From Aspidiotus rigidus (lineage: Eukaryota; Arthropoda; Insecta; Hemiptera; Diaspididae), in NCBI GenBank assembly GCA_035079385.1, contig JAVHKY010000023.1, forward strand, positions 620,001 to 684,000: 64,000 nucleotides of DNA, read 5' to 3'. Under the pieces are notes generated by a model, which was not told where the DNA came from, did not search any database, and worked only from the letters and a program-made list of their open reading frames with translations. The translations under genes were made by a program, and so were the position numbers. Of this stretch, positions 1-11,878 are shown piece after piece. Every line of letters begins with the position of its first letter. The first letter of the stretch is position 1.

Positions 1-103
1 TTTTCCGCGTTTAGTGTATATGTCGTTCAGACACCGTTTGGCGTGACCTTGAGATCACATAAGAATTTAATTGTCAAGCTGACACAAGAACTTTGGGATT
101 TGA

Positions 104-370
104 AGAATCACCCTTTTTGATATAAATGAGAAGACTCTAAAGAATCGTATTCCATACAGATCCAATTATCCAGAACATGAGGGTGTTCCATTTTACAATA
201 AAATGAGCTTACTTACCACCGTAAAGAATGAAATAAACCTGTGCCAATACTGGAAGCCATCCGATATGCTTCATCCTCAGCTATACGGGTCACACAGTCT
301 GAAACAATCAGGAAAATACAAATTCCATTATGAATTTTATTATCAAAATTCAATTGGGGCGCAACTTTGA
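104..370 (+). other. 89-codon open frame, possible exon, unassigned
   Basis: An open frame runs from just after a TGA at 101 to a TGA at 368. It includes an in-frame ATG near 204. The composition is protein-like (YRSNYPEHEGVPFYNKM near its start) rather than low-complexity. I recognise no family, and no convincing splice sites frame it. It could be an exon, a relic of a mobile element, or chance. Confidence 0.15.
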
Positions 371-1668
371 CGCTCCAAGAATTTGGGAAAGGGGAGAAAT
401 GATCTATTTGAAAATCAAGGTTTTAAAAAAAAAAATCTAATATTTTGTAGAGTTGAAATCTGGGGATGCTAGAGCTTGTTTTCATTACTAAAACTTCGAA
501 GAATAATAATGACGATACTATAATATAATTAATTTTGATAACGGAAGTCATTTTGCAGCGGGGGCTATCAAAATGGTTATTAAGAATTGGTCGGTCTATT
601 TTTCATCATTTTTATTCTAAGCCAGCGTTAATGAGTTTTTTTCCCCCCAATGGTTTCTTCACTTTTCAAGGGTGGTCCTCCTATTCCGCCACTCATGACG
701 GAAAATTACGAAGATTTCTAGAGTAATTATGAACGCACGAATTTTATCGATACCTTCATCCCTATATTGTGGTATCATCAACAACTTTTATTCTAGACGT
801 CTAAACGACTTGAATTTCCAAGTTCGAGGAACCGAACCCATTCCATCATTTGCCTTCATTCTGCGGACTAAGTATATTAAATATTATTGTTTTTTTCGTT
901 TTGGAGTACAATATCTCGTACATTGTGGAAAATGTAAGCATGACGGCAAAGTTGTAAAATATTTATAGAAGAAAAAGAACGAGCTGATTTACAACTATGT
1001 ACTTCATTGTAAAGTACATTAGATCTTCAATTCTATAATTAGTGGCATCCTGCACTTGCTTTTAGTTAATGTTGCGCAGTTCTTCGTCGCTAATTCAAAC
1101 TTCATTCCACTTAATGTCAGCGTCAATTTCACGAAGCTAAAGTAGCACGTCATAAATAATTTCACGGTCTCACTTTTCAAAGTCACTTCGCGGATTCCAT
1201 TCCCCGAATCGTAAATATTTGATTCACCTATTGGGTAGCTTAATATGCGTTCGGCGAAAAACTTCGGTGAATTAAGTTTGAATACTTCCTGAGTCAATCT
1301 CGCAATTTGTGATATGTAGTGTCGCGCTTATATAATATCGAAGTAGCACCAATTCGTATGAATTGATACATAGGCTAATCGACTTCTTTCATCAAATTCT
1401 GAAAGTGATGAGGTGGGCCTTTTGGTAAAGAGGGACAGGAGTACCACGGAGATTAACGCCAGAATAAAGCTCGAATCACGATAACTTGTATGTATAGATT
1501 TCAATTGTAGCTTACTTTTTCTGAATCGCCCCTCCCCGTACGAGTATTAAAGTTCGGAGCTCCAGGTCTTCGAAGGTTTTTCCTCTGCTTTTACTTTCAA
1601 CCGATCAGTTTCCAATTTTGTACTAATAATATGGAATTTTTCCATCTGCTCTCCTAATATCTATAGCT
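371..1668. other. No gene recognised
   Basis: This is AT-rich single-copy-looking DNA. Short open frames exist on both strands (for example 1019-1297 minus, without an ATG), but none shows a motif I recognise. Confidence 0.4.
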
Positions 1669-1857
1669 CGCTACGTTGCTCTCACATGGGACCAAGGACA
1701 AAAGCAAGAAGGTAATGCAGAGGTGGCAACAGAGAGGATGATACAGACTGTAACCAAAGTATGCGATGTAGCTATGCCTAGGCAAGGTCCACCAAAGAAG
1801 AGCAGAGCTGTTTACTCGTGGACCTTGCCTCGGAAGCCCAAAATTTATCAGCGTAAC
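1669..1857 (+). pseudogene. R1-clade LINE relic (endonuclease-RT linker)
   Basis: The frame reads through a stretch containing VCDVAMPR, PPKKS and AVYSWT. In R1-clade non-LTR retrotransposons, the linker between the apurinic-type endonuclease and the reverse transcriptase has this form: a Cys, then a DxxMPR block, basic residues, then VYWWT. About 60 codons survive, with no endonuclease or RT catalytic motif, so it is a dead fragment. The assignment rests on remembered family pattern, not on a search. Related R1-like copies lie at 5590-7260 (minus) and 43911-46358 (plus). Confidence 0.5.
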
Positions 1858-3480
1858 TAAACATCACTCTCATCGTTTACTCGTTCACAAAATAAATTAC
1901 TACAGAGACAATATTTAGAATCAAAGAATGTACCTAACTAGTTCCAAAAACCTTTGGTTGAAGGATGAGGTTGATTTCATTTTAGTTTCAAGAGTGCAAG
2001 ATAGAAAATCGAAACTTTTCCAACTTATAAGAATTGCCACCTTTTTTTCCCCCTCTTTCATTCTCAACTCATCCACCACACCACAAAGTTTCAAACTTCA
2101 TTAGTTACATGACTCGATATGATCACTTCGAAAACTTTCTCACTCGAATAATATTGAAACTGGTCAATTTTCCAATGCATATCGGAGAAATAAAATTACC
2201 GCACTGGAAAAGTGTCAGTTTTAGTTATCGATTTTCCTTGTCACCCTCTGTTTATAAAATTCAGAAGATACAACACCTCTACTTCTCATATCATCGTGTC
2301 TTAATTTCACAGCCAGTCAACATTAATGTGTCACTGTTAGTCTGTTTTTTTTTAGTTTTTTTTAGTTTTTTTTTCTCTTTCTCTCTCCTAGCTCTTATCG
2401 CTCGTTTTTACAGATGCCAAGACCATCTATGTGCATAATGAACGCCACCATCGCTGACTACTCCATATTGACAACAATAAAACACACAGCGAAACAGAGA
2501 ATAATTTGTGGCGCTAAATTTTTAAATGCATTATTTTCGCGAGGAATTAAAAATTCCGTTCCAGCGTTGGTAAGTTTCGAACAATTTTAGAGCTGTTCAA
2601 AGTACGTACAACGTTTTCGCATTAACTTTGTTTTCATTTTCCTTTAATTCGTTGTCGTCATTATTTAGAAAGCCGATGAAAGAGCTCGATGAATAATCGT
2701 AAAATTTGATATTATTGCGGTCGTTTCTATGTAAAAATAAACCAATATTGACGCGGACAGAATAATATTATGCGATTTTTTTTCCCTCCATCTCTACATT
2801 ATCAGATATCTTCACAAATTTTTCTGAATTGTGAAAAATATTAGAGCAATTTTTAATGGATCTAGTCAATGTAGATGACCTTAAAAAATTTGAACGTTTA
2901 CCTACGTTGAAAGCTTTGTGACTTTTTACAGGCGGCATAAATCTTGATTTTGTGACAACGGGAAGAGTAAAAGATCGTGTACATGATTGAATCGACCTGT
3001 GTTGGAATTCAATATTGATGAAGAGGAGGACAATGTTGACAATGGCGAGGACGACCATTTTTGACTCGGGATATCGCCCACAATCTGACGTATTAGGATC
3101 AGTTTTGATTTGAGTATTTTCGATTGTCTTTCGACCTTTGTGACCTGGTTCCAAAAAAAGAATGCTCAAATAGAAGTACTGACTGAGAGGACATAACATT
3201 GGGCCATTTTATGACGCCTCAGGCTTATTTCATTTTACAAAGAATTTCTTTATTGCCATAAAGGTTCCTCTGGTCTGCTCAATTATTGAGCCTATCTTTC
3301 TTACCACATTTACAGTCGTCAATAACTAGAGTTTTCAAGTACATGAAAATTAAACACCTTGATGGTATGACGATCGGAATGTGCTTCTTCGAGAATACCA
3401 TGACCTTGGTTTTTGCAACATTAAGAGTTGAATCAACAATTTCACTCCTATAACAGCTACACTGCGTTTTTGCGGTAATT
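1858..3480. other. No gene recognised
   Basis: This is AT-rich DNA with T-runs near 2340-2380. The frames seen here are short or low-complexity. I see no RNA gene or clear repeat. Confidence 0.4.
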
Positions 3481-4375
3481 GTGGGATTGAGATATGATAG
3501 CAAAACACGATCAGGACAGAAGACCATTCTAAAGAGTAGACAAAGGGTAGCAAAAGACAATTGTGCGATCAAGATATCATAGCAAAAGACGATCAAGTCG
3601 GTTCCATGGATGATACTAAGAGACAATTCTAGAGAGTAGACAGTTGATAGCAAGAGACGATTGTGCGATTAAGATACAATAGCAAAAGACAAACAGGTTG
3701 GTTCCATGCATGATACTGAAAAACAATTCTAGAGAGGAGACAATTGATAGCAAAAGACAATTGTGCGATTAAGATATGATAGCTAAAGACAATCAGGTTG
3801 GTTCCATTCATGATACTGAAAGACAATTCTAGAGAGTAGACAATTGATAGAAGAGACGATTGTGCGATTAAGATAAAATACCAAAAGACAATCAGGTTGG
3901 TTCTATGCATGATACTGAAAGACAATTCTAGAGAGTGGACAATTGATAGTAAGAGACAATTGTGCGATTAAGATACAATAGCAAAAGATAATCAGGTTGG
4001 TTCCATGCATGATACTGAAAGACAATTCTAGAGATTGATAGCAAAAGATAATTGTGCGATTAAGATATCATAGCAAAAGACAATCAGGTCTGTTCATGCA
4101 TGATACTGAAAGACAATTCTAGAGAGTGGACAATTGATAGTAAGAGACGATTGTACGATTAAGAAACAATAGCAAAAGACAATCAGGTCGGTTCCATGCA
4201 AGATACTGAAAGACAATTCCAGAGAGTAGACAAACGGTAGCAAAAGAGGATTGGGGGATTATGATATGATACCACAAGATGATCAGGTCGGTTTCATGCA
4301 TGATAGAGAAAGACAATTCTTGAAGATAGACAAAGGGTAGCAAAAAACAATACTGTGGGATTGGGATATGATAGA
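3481..4375 (+). repeat. Satellite array, ~100-bp unit, about 9 copies
   Basis: The marker TGATACTGAA recurs at 3711, 3811, 3910, 4010 and 4101, with variants at 3611, 4201 and 4301. The spacing is 99-100 bp, with one unit of 91 bp. Units are clearly diverged. The array stops inside a unit at about 4375, where element Y begins. Unit sequence resumes after the far end of Y at 5558-5589 and again at 7472-7510, so Y landed inside the array. Confidence 0.85.
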
Positions 4376-4959
4376 AAAAAAATTTTCTGGCATAGCCAAA
4401 TAAATGAAAATCATGTTCCATGTCTTTTATATTTTATCAGTCATCTTGAAATATTTCAGTCTAGGCTTCTAGTAGGTCAAGTGTTTGTGAGATATTATTC
4501 GTTTACCCCTTTACCTATCTTGGCGTCGTATAAGTCTTCTATGAGAAGTAGCGCGGTCTCGCTGTTGTATTGGAATGCTATGAGACAATTCAAGTCTAGG
4601 GGACTTGGAAAAATTTCTACTATCCAGCCATATATGATAGGAAGAGGGACTTAGAAAATTTTCTAATCATTAATTATATTGATTATTTATTTATTTAATT
4701 ATTTAATTATATTAATTATTTAATTATTTAATTATATTAATTATTTAATTATTTAATTATTTAATTATATTAATTATTTAATTATTTATTTATTTCATTA
4801 TTTAATTATTTAATTATTTAATTATTCATTAATTAATTATTTATTATTATTACGCGGGGTGTACTCGCGAATTTCTGAATCACCCACGGGGTAGAGATTT
4901 TCTAAGTATTAATTACATTAATTATTTAATCATTTATTTATTTAATTATTTAATTATTT

Positions 4960-5004
<45 letters not shown>

Positions 5005-5563
5005 TTATTAATTATTATTATTACGCGGGGTGTACTCGCGAATTTCTGAATCACCCGCGGGGTAGAGATGTGCACGGACGCACGGTAATTAATTATTTAA
5101 TTATTTTATTATTCAATTATTTATTTATTTAATTATTTATTTATTTATTTACTTATTTAATTATTTAATTATTTAATTATTCAATTATTTAATTAATTAA
5201 TTATTTATTATTATTACGCGGGGTGTACTCGCGAATTTCTGAATCACCCACGGGGTAGAGATTTTCTAATTATTAATTATATCAATCATTTAATTATTTA
5301 TTTATTTAATTATTTAATTAATTATTTATTTACTTATTTATTTATTTAGTTAAATAATTATTTAATTATTTAATTATTTAATTATTCAATTATTTAATTA
5401 TTAATTAATTAATATAATTATTTATTATCATTACGCGGGGTGTACTCGCGAATTTCTGAATCACCCACGGGGTAGAGATTTCTCTTGACGGGGGAGGGGG
5501 GGGGGTACTCGCGAGTTTCAAAATCGGGGTCCGGCGAGAGAAAAGACATGGAACATGTCAAAA
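4376..5563 (+). mobile_element. Element Y copy 1, inverted repeats plus minisatellites
   Basis: A perfect 17-bp inverted repeat, CATGTTCCATGTCTTTT, lies at 4412-4428 with its complement at 5541-5557. About 35 bp of outer flank (TTCTGGCATAGCC) is also conserved among copies, so the inverted repeat is subterminal. The interior has TTAATTATT arrays punctuated by four GTGTACTCGCGAATTTC-type modules (near 4858, 5028, 5221 and 5438). There is no coding capacity. Other copies lie at 11142-12498 (minus) and 54853-55633 (plus), with a left-end scrap at 14556. It is probably a non-autonomous DNA element. Confidence 0.65.
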
Positions 5564-5589
5564 ACGATCAGGTCGCATCTATGCATGAT
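5357..5589 (+). repeat. 233-bp direct duplication, left copy
   Basis: This segment covers the right end of Y and the resumed satellite. It is repeated at 7261-7503. The two copies differ only by one extra 8-bp TTAATTAT unit and two extra G residues in the right copy. Together they bracket the R1-like insertion exactly. Confidence 0.85.
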
Positions 5590-7260
5590 CGCTTGTGTGT
5601 CGCATGTGCAGCACCGCCCGTCATCCATAATGGAGTAGGTGCGGGTTGCGTATGCATTTAATATTGTTTCCCCCAACACCGGAATCGACCCTTTCGGGTA
5701 TAACTTCAGTGAAGGAGGAATCTCCTACGCGAACCCCCTCTTCTACTCGGCAACTGCCAAGTTGCTTTGACAACCGCCAAGCTGCGATGCCCCCCTGGCA
5801 CGCACAAAATGAACAGCACTGGAGAACACTCACATCACAAAAACGACACTATCACATCACATCAGGCGTAATAAGTCGCTGTTGCGTGAATCTCACTGTA
5901 TGGTGCTCGTTAGACATATTCGTATGAACAGTGAACGTACCGTAGTAAGTTCACCGGAATAGAGGACGCGGAGCAACCATATAAACGCGAGATTCTTTCA
6001 ACAACTATAAAGGCCCTAACAATCTGGATGGTATCCTTCTTCCTCTTCTTCCTGCAGATCTGGATGTTGATGGTACACAGGTGTTGAGTAGGCCATAGCG
6101 TGGTTCTGCATTTGCCTATTCCATTCCTGGTCCATCTTCCTCTTCATGATGGTGGCCGCAAATGCAGACACCTGGTTCCATGCTTCTTCGGAACCTAGCA
6201 TGGTGGGTACCAGGCTACTCGGGTCGAGCGCTTCATCTACCCCGATCTCTTGGAGAGACCGACTAAGCTCGTCCCGCTCACGCCTCCACGCCTCACACTC
6301 AAATAAGGTGTGTTGTGGTCCATCATCCCGCCCTTGGTTACAGTGCGAACACGTTGCCTGCTCAACTCTCCTTAACTTCTCGTGAAGGTACTTGTTGAAG
6401 CAGCCATGGCCGCTTAACACCTGCGTCAGGTGAAAGTTCAGCTGACCATGGTGTCGGTTCATCCACTCATCAAGGTCGCGTATTAGCACACGGGTTGTCC
6501 ATGTACCCAGCTCACTCTGGGCAATTCTTTCTTTCCACTTTACAAGCAAGGAGCGCCTGGCCTCCTGCTTGACCCGTAAAGCTTCTCGGTTGGTCGTCGT
6601 TCTCTTCTTTGCTTCGAACACCACCGCTCTCTCCTCAGCAAGGAGCTCGATTGGTGGTGAACGTGCTAATACACAAAGAGCCTCCGTCGAGACAGTGCGG
6701 TAGGCACTAACACACCTCAGCGCAGCTCTTCGTTGGATCTTTACCATCTCTCTTCTTCGGTATGGTATCTTCATGCAGTCGGCCCATACTGGCGCACCGT
6801 ATAGGAGGATCGACAAGGCGGTGCTCATCATGATCCTTCTCCTTGCTTCTCTCGGTCCTCCTAGGTTCCTCATCAGGCGGCTTAGGTAGCCAACTATCCG
6901 GCCCGCCTTTTCCGCTGCCATCAGGAAATGGTGCCTGAAGCTCAGCGTTGAGTCAAACCAGATGCCCAGGTATTTCATTTGCTTCTTGGTTTCAATTTCC
7001 ACACCTCGCAGGCGAAAGGTGGGTGGCTTGAACTTCCGACGGGTCGTGAATAAAATGGCCTCCGTCTTACTTGCTGCTAGTTCAAGTCCAGCCGACTCGA
7101 TCCAACGCATCACATCCTCTAGGGCCCGGTTTACCCTGCTCTCCACCGCTACCGTTGTTTCGGCAGTGCATACCACCAGGGTGTCATCCGCATAGCAGAT
7201 AAGCTTAACCCCCGGTGGCAGCTTCACCTTAAAGATTCCGTTAAATGCGACGCACCACAA
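5590..7260 (-). mobile_element. 5'-truncated R1-clade LINE insertion
   Basis: This 1,671-bp insertion has its 3' end at 5590 and its truncated 5' end at 7260. It holds the C-terminal half of ORF2 and a ~425-bp 3' UTR (5590-6015). The 3' terminus is supported by a second copy: the segment ending at about 46358 on the plus strand matches the last ~130 bp here, including the shared CACATGCGACA near the end. No poly-A tail is evident. The flanking direct repeat is 233 bp, far longer than usual LINE target duplications. Confidence 0.75.
6016..7260 (-). CDS. R1-clade reverse transcriptase ORF2, C-terminal half
   Basis: This open frame of 414 codons encodes the C-terminal part of a LINE polymerase that would copy element RNA at the target DNA. 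It begins at the truncation point without an ATG. CYADD at residues 22-26 is the catalytic RT box. The thumb follows (SKTEAILF at 64-71, KYLGIWFD at 96-103), then SILLYGAPVWAD (150-161). A CCHC zinc finger near the end uses C304, C307, H317 and C322. This order is typical of R1-clade ORF2. The N-terminal endonuclease and RT fingers are missing, so the copy cannot be autonomous, yet the remaining frame is uninterrupted, which suggests a fairly young insertion. Relics of the same family lie at 43911-44590 and 45885-46358. Confidence 0.85.
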   Translation of the reverse strand: MWCVAFNGIFKVKLPPGVKLICYADDTLVVCTAETTVAVESRVNRALEDVMRWIESAGLELAASKTEAILFTTRRKFKPPTFRLRGVEIETKKQMKYLGIWFDSTLSFRHHFLMAAEKAGRIVGYLSRLMRNLGGPREARRRIMMSTALSILLYGAPVWADCMKIPYRRREMVKIQRRAALRCVSAYRTVSTEALCVLARSPPIELLAEERAVVFEAKKRTTTNREALRVKQEARRSLLVKWKERIAQSELGTWTTRVLIRDLDEWMNRHHGQLNFHLTQVLSGHGCFNKYLHEKLRRVEQATCSHCNQGRDDGPQHTLFECEAWRRERDELSRSLQEIGVDEALDPSSLVPTMLGSEEAWNQVSAFAATIMKRKMDQEWNRQMQNHAMAYSTPVYHQHPDLQEEEEEGYHPDC

Positions 7261-7503
7261 ATTATTTAATTATTTAATTATTTAATTATTTAATTATTCA
7301 ATTATTTAATTATTAATTAATTAATATAATTATTTATTATCATTACGCGGGGTGTACTCGCGAATTTCTGAATCACCCACGGGGTAGAGATTTCTCTTGA
7401 CGGGGGAGGGGGGGGGGGGTACTCGCGAGTTTCAAAATCGGGGTCCGGCGAGAGAAAAGACATGGAACATGTCAAAAACGATCAGGTCGCATCTATGCAT
7501 GAT
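7261..7503 (+). repeat. 233-bp direct duplication, right copy (243 bp)
   Basis: This is the partner of 5357-5589. It starts at the 5' truncation point of the R1-like insertion and ends in the satellite word ATGCATGAT, followed by ACTGAAAGA, which continues the 100-bp satellite. In the left copy the same word is followed directly by the 3' end of the insertion. Confidence 0.85.
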
Positions 7504-7673
7504 ACTGAAAGAATTTTCAAGATGAAGAAAGCATTGCAGCATCTTCTCATGTGATAAATATTCGGACCTAACAATCGAAGCGTTGAGTTCCATAAACTGT
7601 ATTTCTATGAATGAATTATAATAATATTGGAAACAATTTCTATGATCATGATATGATCAACGTTCTCTCTTTT

Positions 7674-8899
7674 AACAGGGAACCTGTTCTATGGGAAATT
7701 TTTTGAAAAATTATCCGCGCGCCGTCCGACAAAACACTTTGAAAAATTTTGACTCTCGGACCATATATGATAGGAGGGGGACTTGAAAACCGGCAAAAAA
7801 CTTGGAAAAATTCCAACCTCTGATTTAGGAAGGTGACTTGGAAAAATTTTGACTCCCAACCTGTATATTTCAGTCCCTAAAATAGGTTCAGGTCACCGAT
7901 GACGTCCTATGTTATACTGGGTTTATAGTAGGTCAAGGTCTTTGTACTAGGTTTACGCTTGCTTGAATTATCAAAACGACCGCTTCCTTAACGAAGTTAA
8001 ACGAGGAACGCAGGGAACCTGTTTTATGAGTTAAATAGCATTTGGTATTGAAAATTCAAGGAAGCCTAGACCAAGATAAAGCTAGTATAAAGAAGGCCAA
8101 GACCTACTATAAGCCTCGTATAATACAGTTTGAGAGTCTAAATTTTTCTCGAATCTCGAGCTATATATGATAGCTCGAGAGTTGTAATTTTTCCAAGTCC
8201 CCCCCCCCCTGCCTCATATATAGCTCGAGAGTCGAAATTTTAACAGGGAATCTGTATTATGGGGGGCTTTTTGAGAAATTTGCCGTGCGCCATTCGCCGT
8301 CCAGCAAAAAACTTGGAAAAATTTGGACTCTCCAGCCATATATGATAGGAGGGGGACTTGGAAAAATTTTGACTCTCGAGCTATATATGATAGGAGGGGG
8401 ACTTGGAAAAATTTAGACTCTCAAACTGTATTATATGTCCTAGGCTTATAGTAGGTCTAGGCCTTCTTTAGACTAGCTTTATCTAGGTCTAGGCTTCGTT
8501 GAATTTTCAATACCAAATCCCATTTGACTCATAAAACAGGTTCCCTGCGTTCCTCGTTCAACTTCGTTAAGGAAGCCGTCGTTAAGCCGTCGTTTTTCCA
8601 AGTCCCTCTCCTATCACATATAGCTCGAGAGCTGAAAATTTTCCAAGTCTTTTTTCAGCTTGAGAGTCGAAATTATTCCAAGTCCCTCTCCTATGAGAGT
8701 CGAAATTTTTCTGAGTCCCCCTCCCATCACATATAGCTTGAGAGTCGACATTTTTCCGAGTCTCCCCCTATCATATATAGCTCGATAGTCGAAATTTTTG
8801 CATGTCTCCCTCCTATCATGCATAGCTCGAGAGCCAAAATTTGTCCAAGTTTTTTCGGCAAATTTCTCAAAAAGCCCCCCCTAAAACAGGATCCCTGTT
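7674..8899. mobile_element. Cluster of element X copies (hairpin-ended repeats)
   Basis: Element X begins with AACAGGGAACCTGTTTTATG. Its first 15 bases form a 6-bp hairpin (AACAGG, loop GAA, CCTGTT). The opposite end carries the same hairpin inverted, then CGTTCCTCGTT and an ACGACGGCTTCC end. The interior holds a ~45-bp subrepeat (CTCGAGCTATATATGATAGG, a G-run, then ACTTGGAAAAATTT). One apparently complete copy is 8242-8593. Other hairpin ends lie at 7674, about 8013 (in its inverted-end form) and 8880-8899. No protein is encoded. Confidence 0.6.
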
Positions 8900-9109
8900 A
8901 ATCCGACTGACAGATTTCTGACTACGCCTCGTTCAAGCCTAGTATATCGTATTCTACTACATGCCAAGCCATACCAAGCCTCAGGCCCTAATATACGTAT
9001 AGCTATTCTAATGCTTTCTAAAATACTGTATGCTAAGCTAGAGCTAATAGGATCTAGTATACCTCATTCCAGGCCTAGTTGAAGCCCAGTATAGTCTAGT
9101 ATACTATAT

Positions 9110-9430
9110 TATACTATAGGCCTGAAGAATAGGAACTCGCAGATTTCTGAATCAGGTGAAGGGTTGAGAGGGGGGCATTGAACTCGGTCTCTAATTTGGA
9201 CTCGCAGAATTCTAGATCAGGTGAAGTGTTGGGGCGGCTGAACTCGGACTTGGACTCGCAGGCTTCCAAAGGTGAGCTGGGTGCCGGTAAAGACATTAAC
9301 AATGTCAAGAAACCTACACTTTTCTCCCTATTTCCTCATGTAATCACAATTTTCCAAATCCCTCTCCTCAAATATCGAGTTCAAGAGTCAACATTTTTTC
9401 AAGGTCCTCTCCTAAAATAATTCACTCAAA
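9110..9430 (+). repeat. Degenerate direct repeat related to Y modules
   Basis: ACTCGCAGATTTCTGAATCA near 9136 recurs as ACTCGCAGAATTCTAGATCA near 9201, and a shorter third match is near 9255. The word resembles the CTCGCGAATTTCTGAATCAC module of element Y. Copies are few and diverged. Confidence 0.35.
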
Positions 9431-11141
9431 TGATCAGAATTCTTTCAATAATTTAAGCTAGGTAACCGCACAACTCGTACAGGAATAATTTACCCAGCCT
9501 TCCGGAGAAACAGGACAACTTTATTTAGCCGGCACAGCCTGTAAGCTAAGTGAAGGTATTCGTTCAGTCGGACGCGGACGATTTTCTGAGAATGTCAAGT
9601 TTCTCACTTGGAAGAAGTCAACAAAAGTTTAATTGGTAGGCTACCAGGAACCAGTGAAGGGAGGAGACTCGGAAAATGCGTCCAGGATGCCTATTGCGAG
9701 AACGTGATCGGTCCGAGAGAGAATGTACTGGAGAAACAAGTTCTACCTTCAGGTGTTCAGGAAAAGGCTATCTGAGACTTATTCAACAGGTTCCCAAAGT
9801 TGCTTACGTAATGAGCCAGACAGAACGAAAGAGTCACGAAAAGCTTCTCAGCGATAAACCAGTTGTCCGTTTCGGTGGGGGGTACTTACCTAGCTGCAAA
9901 CGTTCACACTCTTTAAATTAATTAGATTTTGTTACATAACTTATATTTGTCTCTTTATTCATTATTTATAGGGAGTGTAGAATCGTGAAGCTGAAACAAA
10001 CATTTCCGAATCAATATTCTAGCTCGGTAAAATTGCAAATATTCTGAAGGCAGACTTTTATCACGATTCAAAATAAACAGAAGTCGTTTGCGAATATGAA
10101 AATGAATTCGACGTCTCCTGATGGCAGCGATAAAACCTTTTAAAATGACGTATTTTCAGCAAAATGGTGTAATGTGTTCGGCGCATTTAAGAGAATTCGA
10201 CACCTACCGTATTTTAATTTCAGGCATTTAGAACACATTTTGATAGCAAAATGACACGGCAGAACTGACTGGAAAATAGGCTGCCTCGGAAATTGACGGA
10301 TGTGGAGGAAAGCTGCGGAATCGCGAATTACGACTTCGTCGTAATTATATACGTAAGAGTCGCTTTTCAGCAAATTACAAAATAATATCTTTGTGCCGTC
10401 GAAAGAAAGGCGAATAATAAATTTGATACAAGAAGAATAAGTAGTGTTAATAAGCTGCTATAGAATAAGATAGCCTATATTTTCCTCTCTTCAGTGACGT
10501 TACAAGTTTATTATATTTTTTCCTCCTTTGTAAAAAAAAGACAAAAATTATTGCTGCCAGATCGTCTTACGAAACCGAAAATTATAACGACCGTACAATA
10601 TTTCGCTTCTGAAGTAAGAAAATAAGCCAAGATCGCTCGAAACGTAGCGCACAGGGTATAATTAAATAGAATGATGGTTTTGTCTTTTTAAAAAATACTT
10701 CGCGGTACAAAAGAGGTCAGAATAAGATTCAGCTTATTTACTAAAAAAATAATGTTGTAGAATATTCTATTTTTTTGAAAAATATCTCTTCTCGCGGGTA
10801 ATTTAAAAGATTTAATCGTCCCAGGCGAAGAAGTTTATTTTTGAATGAACATTGTGTTGAAATAAGGGGGAAGGTGTGGCTGATCGTTCTCTTTAAGTAA
10901 TCAAGTACCATCCCAAAAAGCAGGGCACATGCAAACTTAACCAAACTATGTAGGTAGAAATTAATTAACTCATTGCAAAAACCTTCCAATGAAAATACTG
11001 TGGGTACAAAGAAACGTTTCCGGAATCGAAGACCAGAAATTTTTTTTTTCAAGCTATAGATGATGTACTAAGGATAACTTCCAACAAAATATTTTCTGAT
11101 CAAACAGAGTCACACAACAATTGCCCCCATTACATTATTAA
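9431..11141. other. No gene recognised
   Basis: This is a mostly single-copy-looking stretch. Open frames at 9676-9921 (plus) and 10140-10373 (minus) have no recognisable motif. T-rich and A-rich runs occur near 10515-10540 and 11040. Confidence 0.35.
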
Positions 11142-11280
11142 CATATTCCATGTCTTTTCTCTCGCCGGACCCCGATTTTGAAACTCGCGGGTACACCCCC
11201 CTCCCCCCTCCCCCCGTCAAGAGAAATCTCTACCCCGTGGGTGATTCAGAAATTCGCGAGTACACCCCGCGTAATAATAA

Positions 11281-11313
<33 letters not shown>

Positions 11314-11834
11314 AAATACCGGTAATTAATATAATTAATAATTAGAAAACCTCTACCCCGTGGGTGATTCAGAAATTTGCGAGTACACCCCGCGTAATAA
11401 TAATAATTAATAATAAATAAATAAATGATTAAATAATTAATATAATTAATAATTAGAAAATCTCTACCCCTTGGGTGATTCAGAAATTCGCGAGTACACC
11501 CCGCGTAATAATAATAAATAAATAATTAATTAATTAATAATTAAATAATTAAATAAATAAATGATTAAATAATTAATATAATTAATAATTAGAAAATTTT
11601 CTAAGTCCCTCTTCCTATCATATATGGCTGGATAGTCGAAATTTTTCCAAGTCCCCTAGACTTGAATTGTCTCATACCATTCCAACACAACAGCGAGACA
11701 GGGGGCGAACGAGCGGAGCGAGTTCGCGCTACCTCATATTTCTCATAGAAGACTTATACGACGCCAAGATAGGTAAAGGGGTAAACGAATAATATCTCAC
11801 GAACACTTGACCTAGTACAAGAATCAATAATTAA

Positions 11835-11878
<44 letters not shown>

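Noticed and set aside
2034..2438. 134-codon frame as a membrane protein
   Set aside because: Its hydrophobic part is a translation of T-runs (repeated TTTTTTTAG and TTTCTC), a common artefact.
5591..7503. Simple tandem duplication of the Y end instead of insertion with target duplication
   Set aside because: A plain tandem duplication does not explain LINE sequence ending at the family's known 3' terminus exactly at one copy. Still, later exchange between copies cannot be excluded.
11706..11740. GC-rich core of element Y as a transcription terminator hairpin
   Set aside because: The outer 5 bp can pair but the inner part does not, and it always occurs as part of the Y module.
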